Program-made: the position numbers and the translations under genes | DNA from: Sycon ciliatum | Taxonomy: Eukaryota; Porifera; Calcarea; Leucosolenida; Sycettidae | NCBI RefSeq assembly: GCF_964019385.1 | Contig: NC_088650.1 | Span: 22,621,840-22,685,839, forward strand | Direction: 5' to 3' | DNA: 64,000 bases | Shown: positions 1 to 13,500 of the stretch, in pieces | Position numbering within the stretch: position 1 is the stretch's first letter | Layout: each line of letters opens with the position of its first letter | The notes under the pieces: model-generated | The model's database searches: none | What the model was told of the DNA's origin: nothing | Seen by the model: the letters and a program-made list of their open reading frames with translations, nothing else

Positions 1-40
<40 letters not shown>
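1..40. repeat. (CTG)n trinucleotide microsatellite
   Basis: A pure CTG run starts at the window edge and probably extends to the left. No reading frame with recognisable protein features is attached to it. Confidence 0.9.
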
Positions 41-43
<3 letters not shown>

Positions 44-1514
44 TGTACATATTGCTTCAAGATGAACGATTAGTACTTTGATTTACTCGGTCCGCTGTTA
101 TTATTGTACTGTATATAGCTGGAATTCTCAATCCCTTTCTCCTGAAGGTTGTGCTTGTTTGGATTATCTGAGGGCACTGCGGGTGTTTAATGTTCGGCTG
201 TTGAGTGTTCTCGTTCTTCAGAACTCCAGACTCCCTGCCCCTGGTGTGGGCCAGCAGCTGCCACGCAGACGTGAAAGCCACTCCCTGCACTCCTGAGTCC
301 TGACGTAGTCCTGTACTGCTGTAGGCTGTATGTAGCCTGTACTGACTCTGTCACCATGGTCACGTCGCGTAGTCTACCAAGGACATGTAGATCTACAATG
401 ACTATGTAATATTGTAATGCCTACTAATGCATGCAGTAATGTCAATGGTCTACACTCTCCTCTACAGTCCATTCAGAAAAGGCTGAGCGCTGGCTCTGGA
501 GAGCTCCCGTGTTTGGCGATTGTGTGGTACATTGTGCAGTGCCGCGCGATTCGAAACTTGAAAAAGGGTCCAAAAAGGCACCTCAACTGGGGTTCGAACC
601 GCAAATGTACTGTTATGTAAGTGGAGTGAATGGCCTGGATTTTCATGGTTTTTACCCGATTCAGTGCTTTGGGGGCAAAACCTGGCCGAAATCCTATTCT
701 TGTTATGGCTTGCTTTTTGGAGAAATAGACTTCAAAAACACAATTGGAAGAGCATTCCATGGGGGATTGCCAAAAAAAAGGAGACGAAAACTCAAAATTT
801 GACCCGTTTATGGCCAAAACTGGCAAAAGCCAGGATATCATCTTTTTCTGAATGGACTGTAGTCTTGGCTCTACTCGATCGTACTAGTACTACTACTCCC
901 ACAACCAAGTAAATAATTTTTTTAATTTTTTTTAATTTTAGTTTTGTGACACTAGTCTCGTATACGCGTAGTGCATGCAATGCATGTGCCAATGATGCAT
1001 GCACCTGCCTGATTTGGCCTGCCATAGTAACGGGGTATGGCGCTCGGCGGAACCCGTCGATTTTTACTTTTTTAGCAGCTGCTTCAAACCTCGCGCGCAA
1101 GCATAGCGCATGGGATGCTTGTCACCTATCCTTGGACGTCATTGACTGTTTCAGAAGAAGGTGTTCCGCGCTGTTCGTTGCTTTTTCATTGATTAGAACA
1201 CGAGTGTTCCGGCCTCATCAGCTCATGGTTCTCCGGCCTTGTTCGTTCCCACAACGAATTACTTGCGGTGCACGGGTCGGTGTAATTACGTATCTACTAG
1301 CTACTGAAGACAGTAGTGCTTGCTGTTAGCTTAGCGGTCAGGGAGTGAAGGAACTTTGTAGCAAGTCACTGGAGAGTTACCCATGCAGCTGCTGGGAGTC
1401 TCTCACTCTCTCATACTTGTTAGTATTGCTCATGTACCTGAACCAGCGCTGTAGTGTGGTGTGGTAGCATAAATACGTGGTCACGGTAGTGGCTTGGCTT
1501 GGCTTGGCTTGGTC
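41..1514. other. Region upstream of MKS1, no gene seen
   Basis: The stretch has several short open frames, the longest about 127 codons at 946-1329, but none resembles a known protein. It should contain the MKS1 promoter and 5' UTR. I see no clear TATA box. A short TTGGC-type repeat lies just before the MKS1 start, at about 1493-1513. Confidence 0.4.
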
Positions 1515-4500
1515 ATGGCTGCTATCAATCCTATGGACAGGGCGGTGACGTCCGTACACGAGTTACCGCTAGCTCACTATCGCAGTCGTGACCCAGTGAA
1601 GAACTTGAAGATCAGGTGAGTGTCTTGCAACAACACAGAATGTTTTGGAGCAAACTTGACTTAGCCCAGAGGCAGAGGGGAATTTTTCTGTGAACCAGAA
1701 ATGACTGCGAATTCCTTTCAGCCTGAAGGAAGAGAAATAACTGTGCTCAAGTAAAACTCAATCTATACTTCAGTTCCAGTATGGGAGTTTACGTTGTGTA
1801 CCCATTGTGGCAAAAACACACAATTGTTGAATTGAGTTCAGCTTATTCACCCATTTAAACATGACCATTGCCATATCCACATTTTCACACTATCCTATAC
1901 ATTGTACTGCATAGTAGGGAGTTGTAACCATGGTAACCGAACCTTGCTGCAAAGTTGAAGTATAAACCGACAATAGCACTATCGCGAGCATGCCTGCCTG
2001 TCCGTGTTCCAGTACGTGCAGTTTCCAGTGATTTGCTGGCCAGAAACCCCACTTCTAAAAGTTAGTGTATGGTGTAGACCAGGCTAAATCATAGTGGTCT
2101 ATTCTTCAGCCTTGTAGTCAGCTGAATGCCCCCCCCCCCCCCCCCGCTTCCGTCGTGCAAGTTGCTATGGCTCCTATTGCACAAGTGCTGTCAGTATCAT
2201 CACCTTTGATGGGCGATGAGTGTCTAAAGGGTCTGAGGTGTATGTGCTTACAGGGCTGAGTAAACATCACTGTTTTAGCTTTGGCATTGTGCTGCACAGC
2301 TTGTAGAAATGACTTTTCCTGGACAGTAAATCCCAGTTTTTGACGAGAGTGCTGCTTTTCGGCCCTGCTAGCTATGGAATGGCGCAACCCAGAACAAGCT
2401 GCCATACTTACTGCATAGTTCACTGTCATCGCCTTCAGTCATGATGCCTTCTAGCTAGGGTGTGCTGTATACTTGTATGTGGGTGAAGGTTAGAGCATTC
2501 GGGGAAAAAATCGGCCTGGCACGTTGTTGGGTGGTAAGTTCTGCGCGGTGTAACCGGAGCAGTATTGTAGAATTGTAGTATGGTATAGCATTGTGGAATG
2601 GTATTGCATTGTAGTATTGTATCACGCTGTAGCATGGTGTCGCGCTGTAGCAGGGTATTGCACTGTAGCATGGTGTCGCACTGTAGTATGGTATTGCATT
2701 GTAGTGTGGCATCGCATGGTGCGATGTTCACACTCCACTATCCCGCAGGCAGCAAATAGCAGTACTCGTGGGAGTGTTTTTCAGTTTATATTGGAGTTCT
2801 ATCACATCTTGCACCCATTCCTATTGATCTGCTCTTAGCTGGCACAACTGAAAGAGTCTTTCTTGCTGCATGCAGTGTCCCAACCCAACTGTCCTGGTAC
2901 ATGCTTCATGCATGCAGCTCACATGCAATGTCTATGCACCTGTGTCTTCTCCATTGCTATGGGCAGAGTTACCTTGAAACGAGCCACCCGCGTGGGAAGA
3001 TTGGTCTCCAATATTGCCTCCAACATTGGCTTGGCAGGAGAAGGTATCTCTACCAGCGCCGTACCAGCAGGCAGCACAGAAACACCGGGGGCAGGCAAAG
3101 CAGGCACAGGCAACCAAGAGCAGCAGCAGCAGCAGGCGGTGCAGCCGGAACAGTCACAAGCTGCTGTTGAGAGTGGTGATAACGACGACTATACATTCTC
3201 CTGGCAAGAGAAGTTGTTTTCCAGGGTGAGGCCGTTCACCACCCCGAGTCTTGCCCATAGTCTTGATGTAGCCGGGATACGATACTCTGAACCAACAGTA
3301 TTTCTTGTTCATGCGTTATTTGTGACTTGACTTCCAGTATGTGGCTGTGTTGTAGAAGAATATGGATTGACACCGATAACCATAGGAGTGACTGGACATT
3401 CGTTTTCGGTCATTTGTGTTTCTTGGTGTTGTTTTTGTCTTTCAGAGAGAAGAAGATGCATACAGTGATCGTAATCGTTGTATCCTGCCTAAAGATGTCA
3501 CCTATCATAACCTACTGAATCAGACACGGTAAGCGCAGGTGCAATTTGCCATGACTTTGGTCTTTCTTTCCTAGGAGACCAGGCGCCAAGAGAATGATCT
3601 CTTTTGCTGAGAAGTTATACAAACACAGCTGTACTTTTATTCAGTTCAATATTAAAAATAACTGGGTTTGGTTTGTTGGCAGGAATATCATATTGAACTG
3701 AATGCCTATCCAGTTGTGTAGCAGTGCCGATCTAGCTAGTCGTGTAGCAGTGTGTTTACGTTGGTAGCTTGCAGGCCTACCAAGTCACCATATCACCATC
3801 ATGTGAAGTGATCTTTACTTGGTCAGTAATACTGTTTGTGAAAACATTCCAACTATTGCCACTCGTCCTGTTGGTATAATACGGATCACAAGAAAACGTC
3901 CTTGGAAACCTCTAGTCACCTACCTTGCCTGGTATGTCTGAGTGATGAGTGCGGCGCAGTTAGTAATATTCATAGCTTTATTAAAATAGTACTGTTCTTC
4001 TCTCCTTGCACACGGCAGCGAAAGGTACGGAGGAAAGAGGCCAACTCACCACCTGTTTACCTATGTGGATCATGACAACTTCACGGACAATGAAGAAGTG
4101 AGTTTGTCTGCTGACGTGTGAACCAGCCATGTGCGATCATGCTGGAGCTGGGCTGTGCAGTGAACCACGGGCGTAGCCCGCAGTGTTAGGTTGCCCGGAA
4201 ACCCCCTCCGGGGTTGCAGCGCGGACGCCGAAACCTTTAAAAACTACTCTCGTGACTGCATGCACCGTGCAGTCACCGGAAGTACAAAGCAACAGTGACG
4301 TGCATGCACTTGAGTGAGGTGTGAAACTATGTTACTTCGCGAGTGTTTGGTGTTTTTTTGCACTATCTAGCTGGACACCTACGGTCATTGCAAGGCCGTC
4401 ACAGCTGGGGCGGTTGAGGCCGCCCCACTTTTTAGGCGGTTTTTTTTTTTTTTTGAAAGGAGCTGCATCTGCGCCTTGATCCAAGAGGGTGGTGGCGTTC

Positions 4501-7500
4501 CTGCGGATGCGGAAAACTGGGCCTTTGGCCGAGTCTCACGCGAACCGTGAAATTTTTTTTTTTTTTTTTTTTTTGAAACTCGGGTATTGAGCCAATAATA
4601 AAAGTAGAAAGGAAAAGGACATGTAAACGAGTTAAGAGTAACTCTCCACCACTTTAACTAGATACTATATACAGTCAGAAAGTGCAACAGCTAGGCACAA
4701 AACTGACAGAGTACTGAGACATTCGACGTCCTGACACCTAGCTTCAACACATCTACGTAGCGCTAACCGACAGCCTTCCAACTTGGAAGGTTCAAGGTTA
4801 TGGATAGACCAAAGAGGGGAAGGCAAGCGCAACGAAAACGAGCACAAGCTACAGTCCCAACGGAACAAAGAATGTCGATTGTCACTGGACGATGACGAGA
4901 CCAGTAGGCGATTTAACAAAGCGGTCTAACTACAATTCGAAGCAGCAAAGCAGCACACCACCCAACTTGATGTGTTGAAGCTAGGTGTCAGGACGTCGAA
5001 TGTCTCAGTACTCTGTCAGTTTTGTGCCTAGCTGTTGCACTTTCTGACTGTATATAGTATCTAGTTAAAGTGGTGGAGAGTTACTCTTAACTCGTTTACA
5101 TATGTCCTTTTCCTTTCTACTTTTTTTTTTTTTTTTTTTTGGAGCACACTTGACTCCATGATCGCAACTCGGCCCAAACGTGGAAAATAATGAAGAATCC
5201 TTGTCCCCGATCGTGGTTTATTGCAGAATCAAAACAGTCTTTCATTGCACACAACACACTGAAATGGCACCAAATGCCTGGAAATGCTTGCAAATTGGCT
5301 TCAATTTTTGGAATTTTTTCCCGTGGGAAGATAATGAAGAACCCATGTCCCCAATTGTAGCGTCTTCTTGGTTTGTTGCAGAATCAAAAAGTCTTTCATT
5401 GTAGTTACACTGAAATGGCACCAAATGCCCGGAAATGCTTGCAATTGGCTTCAATTCTTGAAAATTGTCACGGGGGACGACCCCGGACCCCCCCCCCCCC
5501 CCCCCTTCCACGGCCGCCCCACCTCCAAAGTCGGTGCGACGGGCCTGCATTGTATAGGCTCTCTTTCATGTTGAGTTTTTTTAATACAAATGTCTTAGAT
5601 GTGAATGAACCACGACACGTGCATTGACAATACTTCAGTAGAAATGTAAACAACGGTGCTATGCGTCTGTGCGTGTGCATGTGGGTGGGTATGTGTCTGT
5701 GTGTACGTGCATGTGGGTGTGTGGGTGCCTGCGCTTTGGTGTAGTTCCAGCGCCAGTCAACGACATCGCCCAATGAAGAGCCATCATTTTTGGCAGAGCG
5801 TTTGATGACAGTCCGTCGACGTCATCTAGAGGGGCACATTGATACTGCACGGTACACTTTTTTTTTACTTTGTCGCATGGAAACATAAGCCAGTATTAAG
5901 ATGAGATGAGCTCTGGTTCCCGGATTTGCACTGAAGAGCTCAACCACAATGGAGGGCGAAGCCTTTGCTATCTGCTGATATGAGTATTATGTACATGTAT
6001 TACAAGTAACTCACATGTATACTGATCTGTTTAGAGGACCACACAGCATATCTACATGTATATCAGTTGCAGTGTACCCTGGAGTGGCCATTTCAGATTG
6101 AGGATTTGACCGTATTCATGTTTTCCTGCAGTCCGAGCCGTGACAGCTGTGGACGCATACAGCCGATTGCCACGTGGAAGACCGACACCAGGCTAGGAGT
6201 GGCACACACGACACCGACACGATGTCAGTGCATGCACATCATGGCCGACCTCACTCCCAATCATTTGTAAGTGTAGTATAGTGAAGGCGAATGATGGCGA
6301 GTTTTAGGTTCAGCATTGCGGTAATGAGTCCGGGTTTGGGCTAACCATTTTAACTGAGACAGTGAGAGTGTTCCCCTCATGAGCACTGTGAACATTGTTG
6401 ACGTGTATACGGATATTCTGCACTTGATTCTCATGACTTAAATTCCCCAACATTGGACTATTACCGTGAATCGGTCCCGAACAGTTGACAGTTATCACTT
6501 GTCAGAGAGGTGCTATAATACTTTAAGTAACAGTCATGTTGCCGCTAGACCGTTCCAGTATGACTGTGTTGTCTCTTGCTCACACAATGTAGAGAACCAA
6601 CTCCTCAGGATGAGTACATCTTGTGCACATTGAAGGTATGTGTCCCTTTTGGATGGAAACAAGGCTTGCCTGGAGTAGTTTTCTGTGGCAGGATGGGATG
6701 CTGCTAGTGAACTGTGTGTGCAAGTGATGTGTGGTGCAGGCACCTTTGTGGAATTTATTAATACTGGTGGTAAAAGAACCTTTAAAGAAGGATAGCTAGA
6801 TGATGCGAATTGGGGTGACTATTTCCATGCAACCGATTACATTTTCCGAGAGCACCATTCTGACCAGTTGTATTTGTACTGTAGTGCTGATCAGTCTTGC
6901 ATCATAAGCTTAGCAGCATCATATCGAGTCCTTGCTGAACCTCCTATCGTTTTTTACCGCATTCGGTCTGTGTTACTGTGTAAGGAACAAAAATCATGTC
7001 ACCATCAAATCTTCTGAAATAGCTGGAACCTTGCTCTGTTGTATTGTCTCATGTTGTTTATAGATCAATGCCAATGGTGTTCTTTCCGTGCAACCAGAGT
7101 TTACTTGTAGTAGCTCTGTGAGCACAGAGGTACGCCGCACTTCGACATCAGTAGAGCACAAGAAGTCCTACCTCATAGAGTCCAGACACCAGGGTAAGAG
7201 TATTAGTATTAGTGTGAATAGTCTCTATACAGCAGGGCCGGAGGCAGCTTCCAGGGAGCGGTGCGGCCGAAGGGCATCTTTAAGGGGGTCTGGGGTCCTC
7301 CCCCAGAAAATTTTGCAATTTAGACGGCAAATCCTGCACTCTGGGCGACTCCCTGTACAAAATCATACAGCGAAACTTTTTCTCCCCGGTTTTGGACGTT
7401 CCACGTGGACCGACTTTTTGGGAAGTTGGTACGGCCATGGCCGTACTGGCCGTACCAGTGGCGCCGGCCCTGTTCAGTTGATCAACACTGCCGCTGAGTG

Positions 7501-10500
7501 ACTTAGAAGAAGGGGGGGGGGGGGAGTAGTTGGTCATGTGGCCAGTTTCTTGTACAAATGGCAAGTGAAGGTAATCTGGGTGGGGAAACTCTGCATTCCT
7601 ACCTGCCACACTCGGGTCTGACTGTTTACATTGCCATACGAGTACAGTCTTAAATATGTATACAAGGTGGGCACATGTACTAGCACTTAGTATTTACAGT
7701 GCAGGTGTATGATCGGCATAGCCCTACTGTTTCTGCAACGGAGAGATCCAAGATCCACTACATCAAGTCGGAGTACATGAAAACCAGAGTGTGCAGCTCG
7801 GATGGGTTCCGTGATTACATCATTTTAGTGATGTAATGCGTACAAGCAGGATTCAAGCAGGTCTCTTTCTGCACAACTGCAGCTCAGTTGTACGCACTAC
7901 GCCATTTCCCGCCTCAGATCTGCACCAAATATGATGTAATCACGGAATTCCGCCGTGCCAGACACCCATAGTAGAAAAGGCCCCAAGCTGCACACTCTGC
8001 TTTTCATGTACTCTTGACTATATGTATACTGAATGTGTAAGGGCTTGAAAGAGTCTTCTGCGTTGTAAGTTCATTGTTGTTACTGAGGGCCAGTAAGAGC
8101 TGGTATGTGGATTTAACTCGGATAATGAGCCGGTATGAAATGTAAAATAGAAGAAGAAAACACGTGGAAACGAGTTATGAAGCAACTATCCAGTCGTCTT
8201 AGGTCGCTGAATGTCTCAGTAGCCTGTCAGTTTTGTGCCCTGTTACTGCACGTACTGACCGCTTATTATCTTGTTACATTCGTGGATAGTTGCTTCATAA
8301 CTCCGACGGTTTCCATGTGTTTTCTTCTTGTATGTGGATTTCAGAGTCTATTTCATGATGAACTTTCATGCCCTTCACATCATATTATAATTATTATGTC
8401 ATTTATGGCAGATGTCATTGTTGTTGGTTGTGCATAGAGCTGTTTGAATTCACCGTGGAACATGTTTCCCTGGAGACTGATAAGTAAGGATCCTCATTGT
8501 GTGCTCAAATTGACAAAATAAGGATGCTCATTATATGCTCAAGTTGACAAATAAGGATGCTCATTTTGTGCTCAAATTTACAAGTAAGGATGCTCACTGT
8601 GTACTCAGATTGCCGTAGAGTGTTCTTGTGTACCTGCCTCGGAAGTAAAAGCGTACAATGTGGTGTGAACACACTGGAATACCAAGTATTACCAAGCAAA
8701 ATGTTTGATGCATTCCTCCCTGGTTGGGCAGGCTAGGGGCTGTGTGTTGAGTATTGTCGCCGATCCGAGAGGCCAGCCTTGCTTTCCAGTTGGAAACTGG
8801 TTTTTGCGTGCACATTGTTGCTTTCGCAGGGAGACTGATCAAAAGGAGAAGGAGTTGATGAAAGAGGTGAGCTAGATTTGTTAGTGTTGTTGGTGTGTTG
8901 GTTATGCACATGCATGTGTGAATGTACATAACAGTTGTGCTGAGGTACAAGTGTGTGCACATGTGCATGGGTGAGTGCAGAATTGTAGCAAAGTCTAATT
9001 CTCGTCTGAGATTCCTTTTCTGGGTAGGTTGTGTCAATAGCCATGCACTTCTTGATGCACATTGTTCTCTGCTGTAAGTCGATACACAGTGAGTCACTAT
9101 GTTTAGGTTTCAGGTAGTGGATGTTTGTGTGTGCGTGCGTGCGCATGTACTAGTGGCTGTTCAAAGTTGTAGCTGGGAATATGCCAGGAGCATGGGAACT
9201 TCCCACCTGCTTGCCAAATGTGTGATGTGTGCATGTACTAGTGGCTGTTCAAAGTTGTAGCTGGGAATATGCCAGGAGCATGGGAACTTCCCACCTGCTT
9301 GCCAAATGTGTGATGTGTGTTTCACTATGTATGAGCTCAGGTGTATCGTCGGCGCACAGACTTGCTATCAAGTGTTGTCGGCGAGGAGTTCTGTGAACCA
9401 GTTAGTACAGCCTGCATTCAATATAATGTACCGGCTCCAGCTGACATACTAATCTGTACTTTATGTCCAAGGCACTCTATATCCAAGGTAAAATGACTGC
9501 CTAAGAAAAGTGCCTCGTATCCAATGCAAAGACTCAAGTATGTTATATCCATGGTACTTAGTATGTTATATCCATGGTACTCAGTATGTTATATCCATGG
9601 TACTTAGTATGTTATATCCATGGTACTTAGTATGTTATATCCATGGTACTTAGTATGTTATATCCATGGTACTTAGTATGTTATATCCATGGTACTTAGT
9701 ATGTTATATCCATGGTACTTAGTATGTTATATCCATGGTACTTAGTATGTTATATCCATGGTACTTAGTATGTTATATCCATGGTACTTTGTACTAACCT
9801 TTTACTGTACTGCAGTATCCAGTGTGTGTCAGTGCTGTCTGCTAGAACTGTCCTATTGGGAATTCAAGCAATTGCCTGACACATGTACAGCATCTTCATA
9901 TGTAGGGTATTGAACTCAGGTTTGTTTCTGTAGTAAGGTGCATTTGTAGAGATAGAACACGATCCTGTAGCCGTCTCTCTTTCTCTATCAGCTTTGAAAA
10001 TGCATATGCAGCAAAGTTAAGGCGTGTTATTCGGTTTTCATGTGGCCGGCTTCACTTCATGCTAAATCCTACCTTACACCGGTGCACAAGGTTTTAATGT
10101 GCCACGCCATGGAAACCGGCCTCATCATTGGGTGTTGCATGGCGTCCCACGGAAGCAGAAAGGTAGTTGTTGACCTCCCTGATGTGCAGATCAGTTAAAA
10201 TAATATAATAAGCTCCATAAACAGAAACTCTGATTCCTGGCCTTGGCTTGTCATGTACTTATCGTAGTCAATGTGCTATGTGTGCCCACAGCCTAATGCG
10301 GACAGTGCACGGATAGTCCTTCTTGGAGAGATTGGTAAGCTATGCACGCATATATGCGCATGTGTGTGCGTATGTGCAGTCAATTCATAGACTAGGTTCC
10401 TTGAACAGAACAACAAACCCAGGAGAAATTGTTCAGCATGTGCGACGGCTAAAGTTATCCAGTCAACCTTGCAAATAACGACCCTCACCCTGCCATAAGA

Positions 10501-13500
10501 AAATTGTTGTTATGCGTGAGTTGTTGTTATGCGTGAGTTGTTGTTATGCGTGAGTTGTTGTTATGCCCACGGTTTTAAAAGTATGCCCGCATCAAGTGGT
10601 TACTTGGCCTGAACTGATAGTGTTGTTGTTCTTACTTGGCCTGAACTGATAGTGTTGTTGTTCTTACTTGGCCTGAACTGATAGTGTTGTTGTCATCAAG
10701 TGGTTACTTGGCCTGAACTGATAGTGTTGTTGTTCTTACTTGGCCTGAACTGATAGTGTTGTTGTCATCAAGTGGTTACTTGGCCTGAACTGATAGTGTT
10801 GTTGTTCTTACTTGGCCTGAACTGATAGTGTTGTTGTCATCAAGTGGTTACTTGGCCTGAACTGATAGTGTTGTTGTTCTTACTTGGCCTGAACTGATAG
10901 TGTTGTTGTTCTTACTTGGCCTGAACTGATAGTGTTGTTGTCATCAAGTGGTTACTTGGCCTGAACTGATAGTGTTGTTGTTCGTAAGTTGTTATATACC
11001 ATGTACGAGGTTGTTCTCGGGATTGACTGTACTATGGTTTAGCATGGCCTAAATGAGCACCAGTTGTACTGCAAAGTCAGGTGTGACGGGTTATGCTACA
11101 CTGTATCCAGTGTAGCTTGGCCCGCCCTCTACTTGGACAGGTTGCTAACACAGGTTGCTAACACAGGTTGCTAACACAGGTTGCTAACACAGGTTGCTAA
11201 CACAGGTTGCTAACACAGGCAGCAAGCAGTCTTGATTTACTCCTCGTCTCGGTTGTGCTGGTCTTGCTCGTGATCTGTAGTTTCGGCTGAGCAATTTGAC
11301 TCCAGCTCCCTGTTTGTGCACTACTTGATCAACCTACCGGAAGGTAAGAGTTCTAGTCTCAGCTACATTCTATGTGTAGTATGAATTGTGTTTTGAGTTC
11401 ACGATAATGAAAGAGACAGATTTGAGCATATTGGCATGGCAGTGGGTACTATGCGGGTTGGGGAGTGCCACGGCTGTTTTTTTGTGCGATTTCACGCCAC
11501 TTAACAATATGGCCGCCGAAAGTCTCGATTGGGCTTCAATGGCAAGAAAATTTGAATTTTCAAATCGTCAGAACACGAGTAGGCCATGGTTTCCCCTTGA
11601 TTTTGGAGACTAGTCAGCCCGGACAGCCCGGGGAACACGCTGATCATCTGCGTCTTGTTTCAAGCTTTCCGCTCGTACCTCACATGACTGCCTTTCCTTC
11701 AAGAAACATTTGTTCTGTGTCGTGCGACTTTGGCTTCGTTCTGGAATACTCCTTGTGTCGTCGCTGACAAACTCGGCTCCGAGAAGCCCTTCCCGATTTT
11801 TTCCCAGCTTAGATCGATTTTTTCCCAGGTAGAGGACTATCCTCCGGTTGTCTTCCCCAAGTGTCATTAGAATACGCGCGTGAACTTCTAAATACGCGCG
11901 ACGAGTCAGGAGCCTGTTTTCTCTTGATTTGGAAGACAAAATGGTGTGGCCCTTTAGTTGCTGTTGAGTGTAGAAGGCTGCTTCCTGCTGTAAATTGCTT
12001 AGTCGGCATGTGGGATATTGTAGAAGAAGACAGCAGCCGGCCAAGTGAGCTTGAAATTGTGATATCTACCCTATTGTGCGTTGAACGATTACGAAATGTC
12101 TAACTTGAATGTTGTACACGCGAGCACGCCAAGCAGAGGCTGACAATCACTGGCGAGATCAATCTCCAGACTGCCAGGAGTACTTCGAGCAAGTTTGAAG
12201 CGGAAAGACAGCTAACTGGGCAGGCCAGGACGCCTTTCCACCCTCTTTCTCTCTCAAATTGCCGAAAAGTCGAGTATCTCGCTCGAGCGCTTTCAAAACT
12301 TTTCTCTTGGTTTCGCGTCCCAAATCGTGGAGCCACGCGAGGATCGACATGAGTTTCTTGCAAAAATGCAAACTCATCGCGTATTTGTACTATTCGCACA
12401 ATGTTACATAAATCGCACCGAACGACGCCATATTGATAAGTGCCTGCACGTGAACAGCCGTGGTGCATGATAGTGCACGTACAGTGTGTACTGTGTGTAC
12501 TGTGTATTCTTTCCTATTAGAGGACTCTATAGCACAGCCCACTGTGTTCTTCAGGAACTGATTCCCTGCTGCATACTGTACTGTAATGTTCATGGCTGGT
12601 ACTCGTGTTGTTAGTACATTTTTTTTGTTTTTTGTTTTTACAAAGACCACTTAAATGCCAAACATGAGATGCAGCTAGGGGTCTGCTCAATGGAATCCAA
12701 TCGCATGACTGAGTCAAATGCCCTATTCCATCACACACAGCCCAGAGCCTTCACAGGTGCAGGGTTGCACATTGCCCGGCTCTCACTTTACTCATGCCAA
12801 CGGATGCTATTGAGCGGCACTGTAGTATTGGCTGACAGAGGGGGGGGGGGGGCATTGATGATACACAAGCATGCAATGTAAGGGATCTCCTCCAGCACCC
12901 CTCCCCCCCCCCCCCCCCCCTCTCAATCCCCATACTAATCTAAGGAGCAATGGATCTGAACCAGTTATCTTTCACGCACAGCTCAATAGTCAAACTTTGA
13001 CTATTGAGCGGTGCTTGACGTCACTGCGTTCAAGTCAGTGCTGTTGATGTTTTTGTCCTCGATGTGATTGCTCTGCACTGTTGACCAGGTTGGTACGTCA
13101 CTGACAAGAACTGTCTCTCTGGCTCCACACAGTTGGCATCAACCAGTTTCTGGGACTGGGTAAGCTTTGTGTGTTAGCCACCTCACCCTGCCTCACAACT
13201 ATTGTAATCTTTGGTGGTGCCGGTTCAGTGTGTGATCCCTATGACCATGTCATTGGAAAGGCCATGTGTACAATAGCATGGCAACATCTCTGCTGATATG
13301 TGGTCCAACAGGATTTTTGTGAAATTGACGGAAGCCCAACTGTCATGTGGACTGAGTGGGCCAGCCGCTTTCTACAAGTGTTAGACAGACATGCTCCTCT
13401 TGCACCAAGCCCTCGACGCAAGAAAAAATCAGTACCATGGATGAACCGCCAGTTATTACACCTCTTGACCAAGCGCAACCGGCTCCATAGGAGGTGGTTT

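Larger units (their letters stand above)
1515..7193 (+). other. MKS1: MKS1 exons 1-8
   Basis: Coding exons are 1515-1615, 2967-3225, 3446-3528, 4019-4097, 5751-5851, 6132-6266, 6593-6635 and 7064-7193, encoding residues 1-310. Exon 5 is needed to bring exon 6 into frame: it ends in phase 2 and supplies the [10 protein letters not shown]...VRRR stretch that matches the region before MHIMADL in other MKS1 proteins. Exon 2 carries a Q5 run. Donors and acceptors fit the consensus well (for example GTGAG after exons 1, 2 and 4, and TTCAG before exon 3). Confidence 0.88.
7700..13159 (+). other. MKS1: MKS1 exons 9-14
   Basis: Coding exons are 7700-7766, 8830-8866, 9341-9400, 10292-10334, 11281-11343 and 13089-13159, encoding residues 311-424. 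They cover the end of the linker and the first part of the B9 domain. Exon 9 has an unusual donor (GTCGGA) that directly abuts a foldback element. Exon 11 ends at a weak donor (GTTAGT), which is the only choice that keeps exon 12 open. The exons are short (37-71 nt), while the introns carry minisatellites and DNA elements. Confidence 0.8.

Noticed and set aside
590..600. GGTTCGAACC as a tRNA T loop
   Set aside because: No A box or foldable tRNA around it on either strand.
946..1329. 127-codon frame upstream of MKS1
   Set aside because: No domain and lies in the expected promoter region.
2435..2731. Minus-strand frame with repeated LQCDT/LQCNT units
   Set aside because: It follows the degenerate 20-bp tandem repeat in MKS1 intron 1; no start context or domain.
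9538..9789. Regular repeats as a CRISPR array
   Set aside because: Head-to-tail 23-bp units with no spacers, inside an intron of an animal gene.
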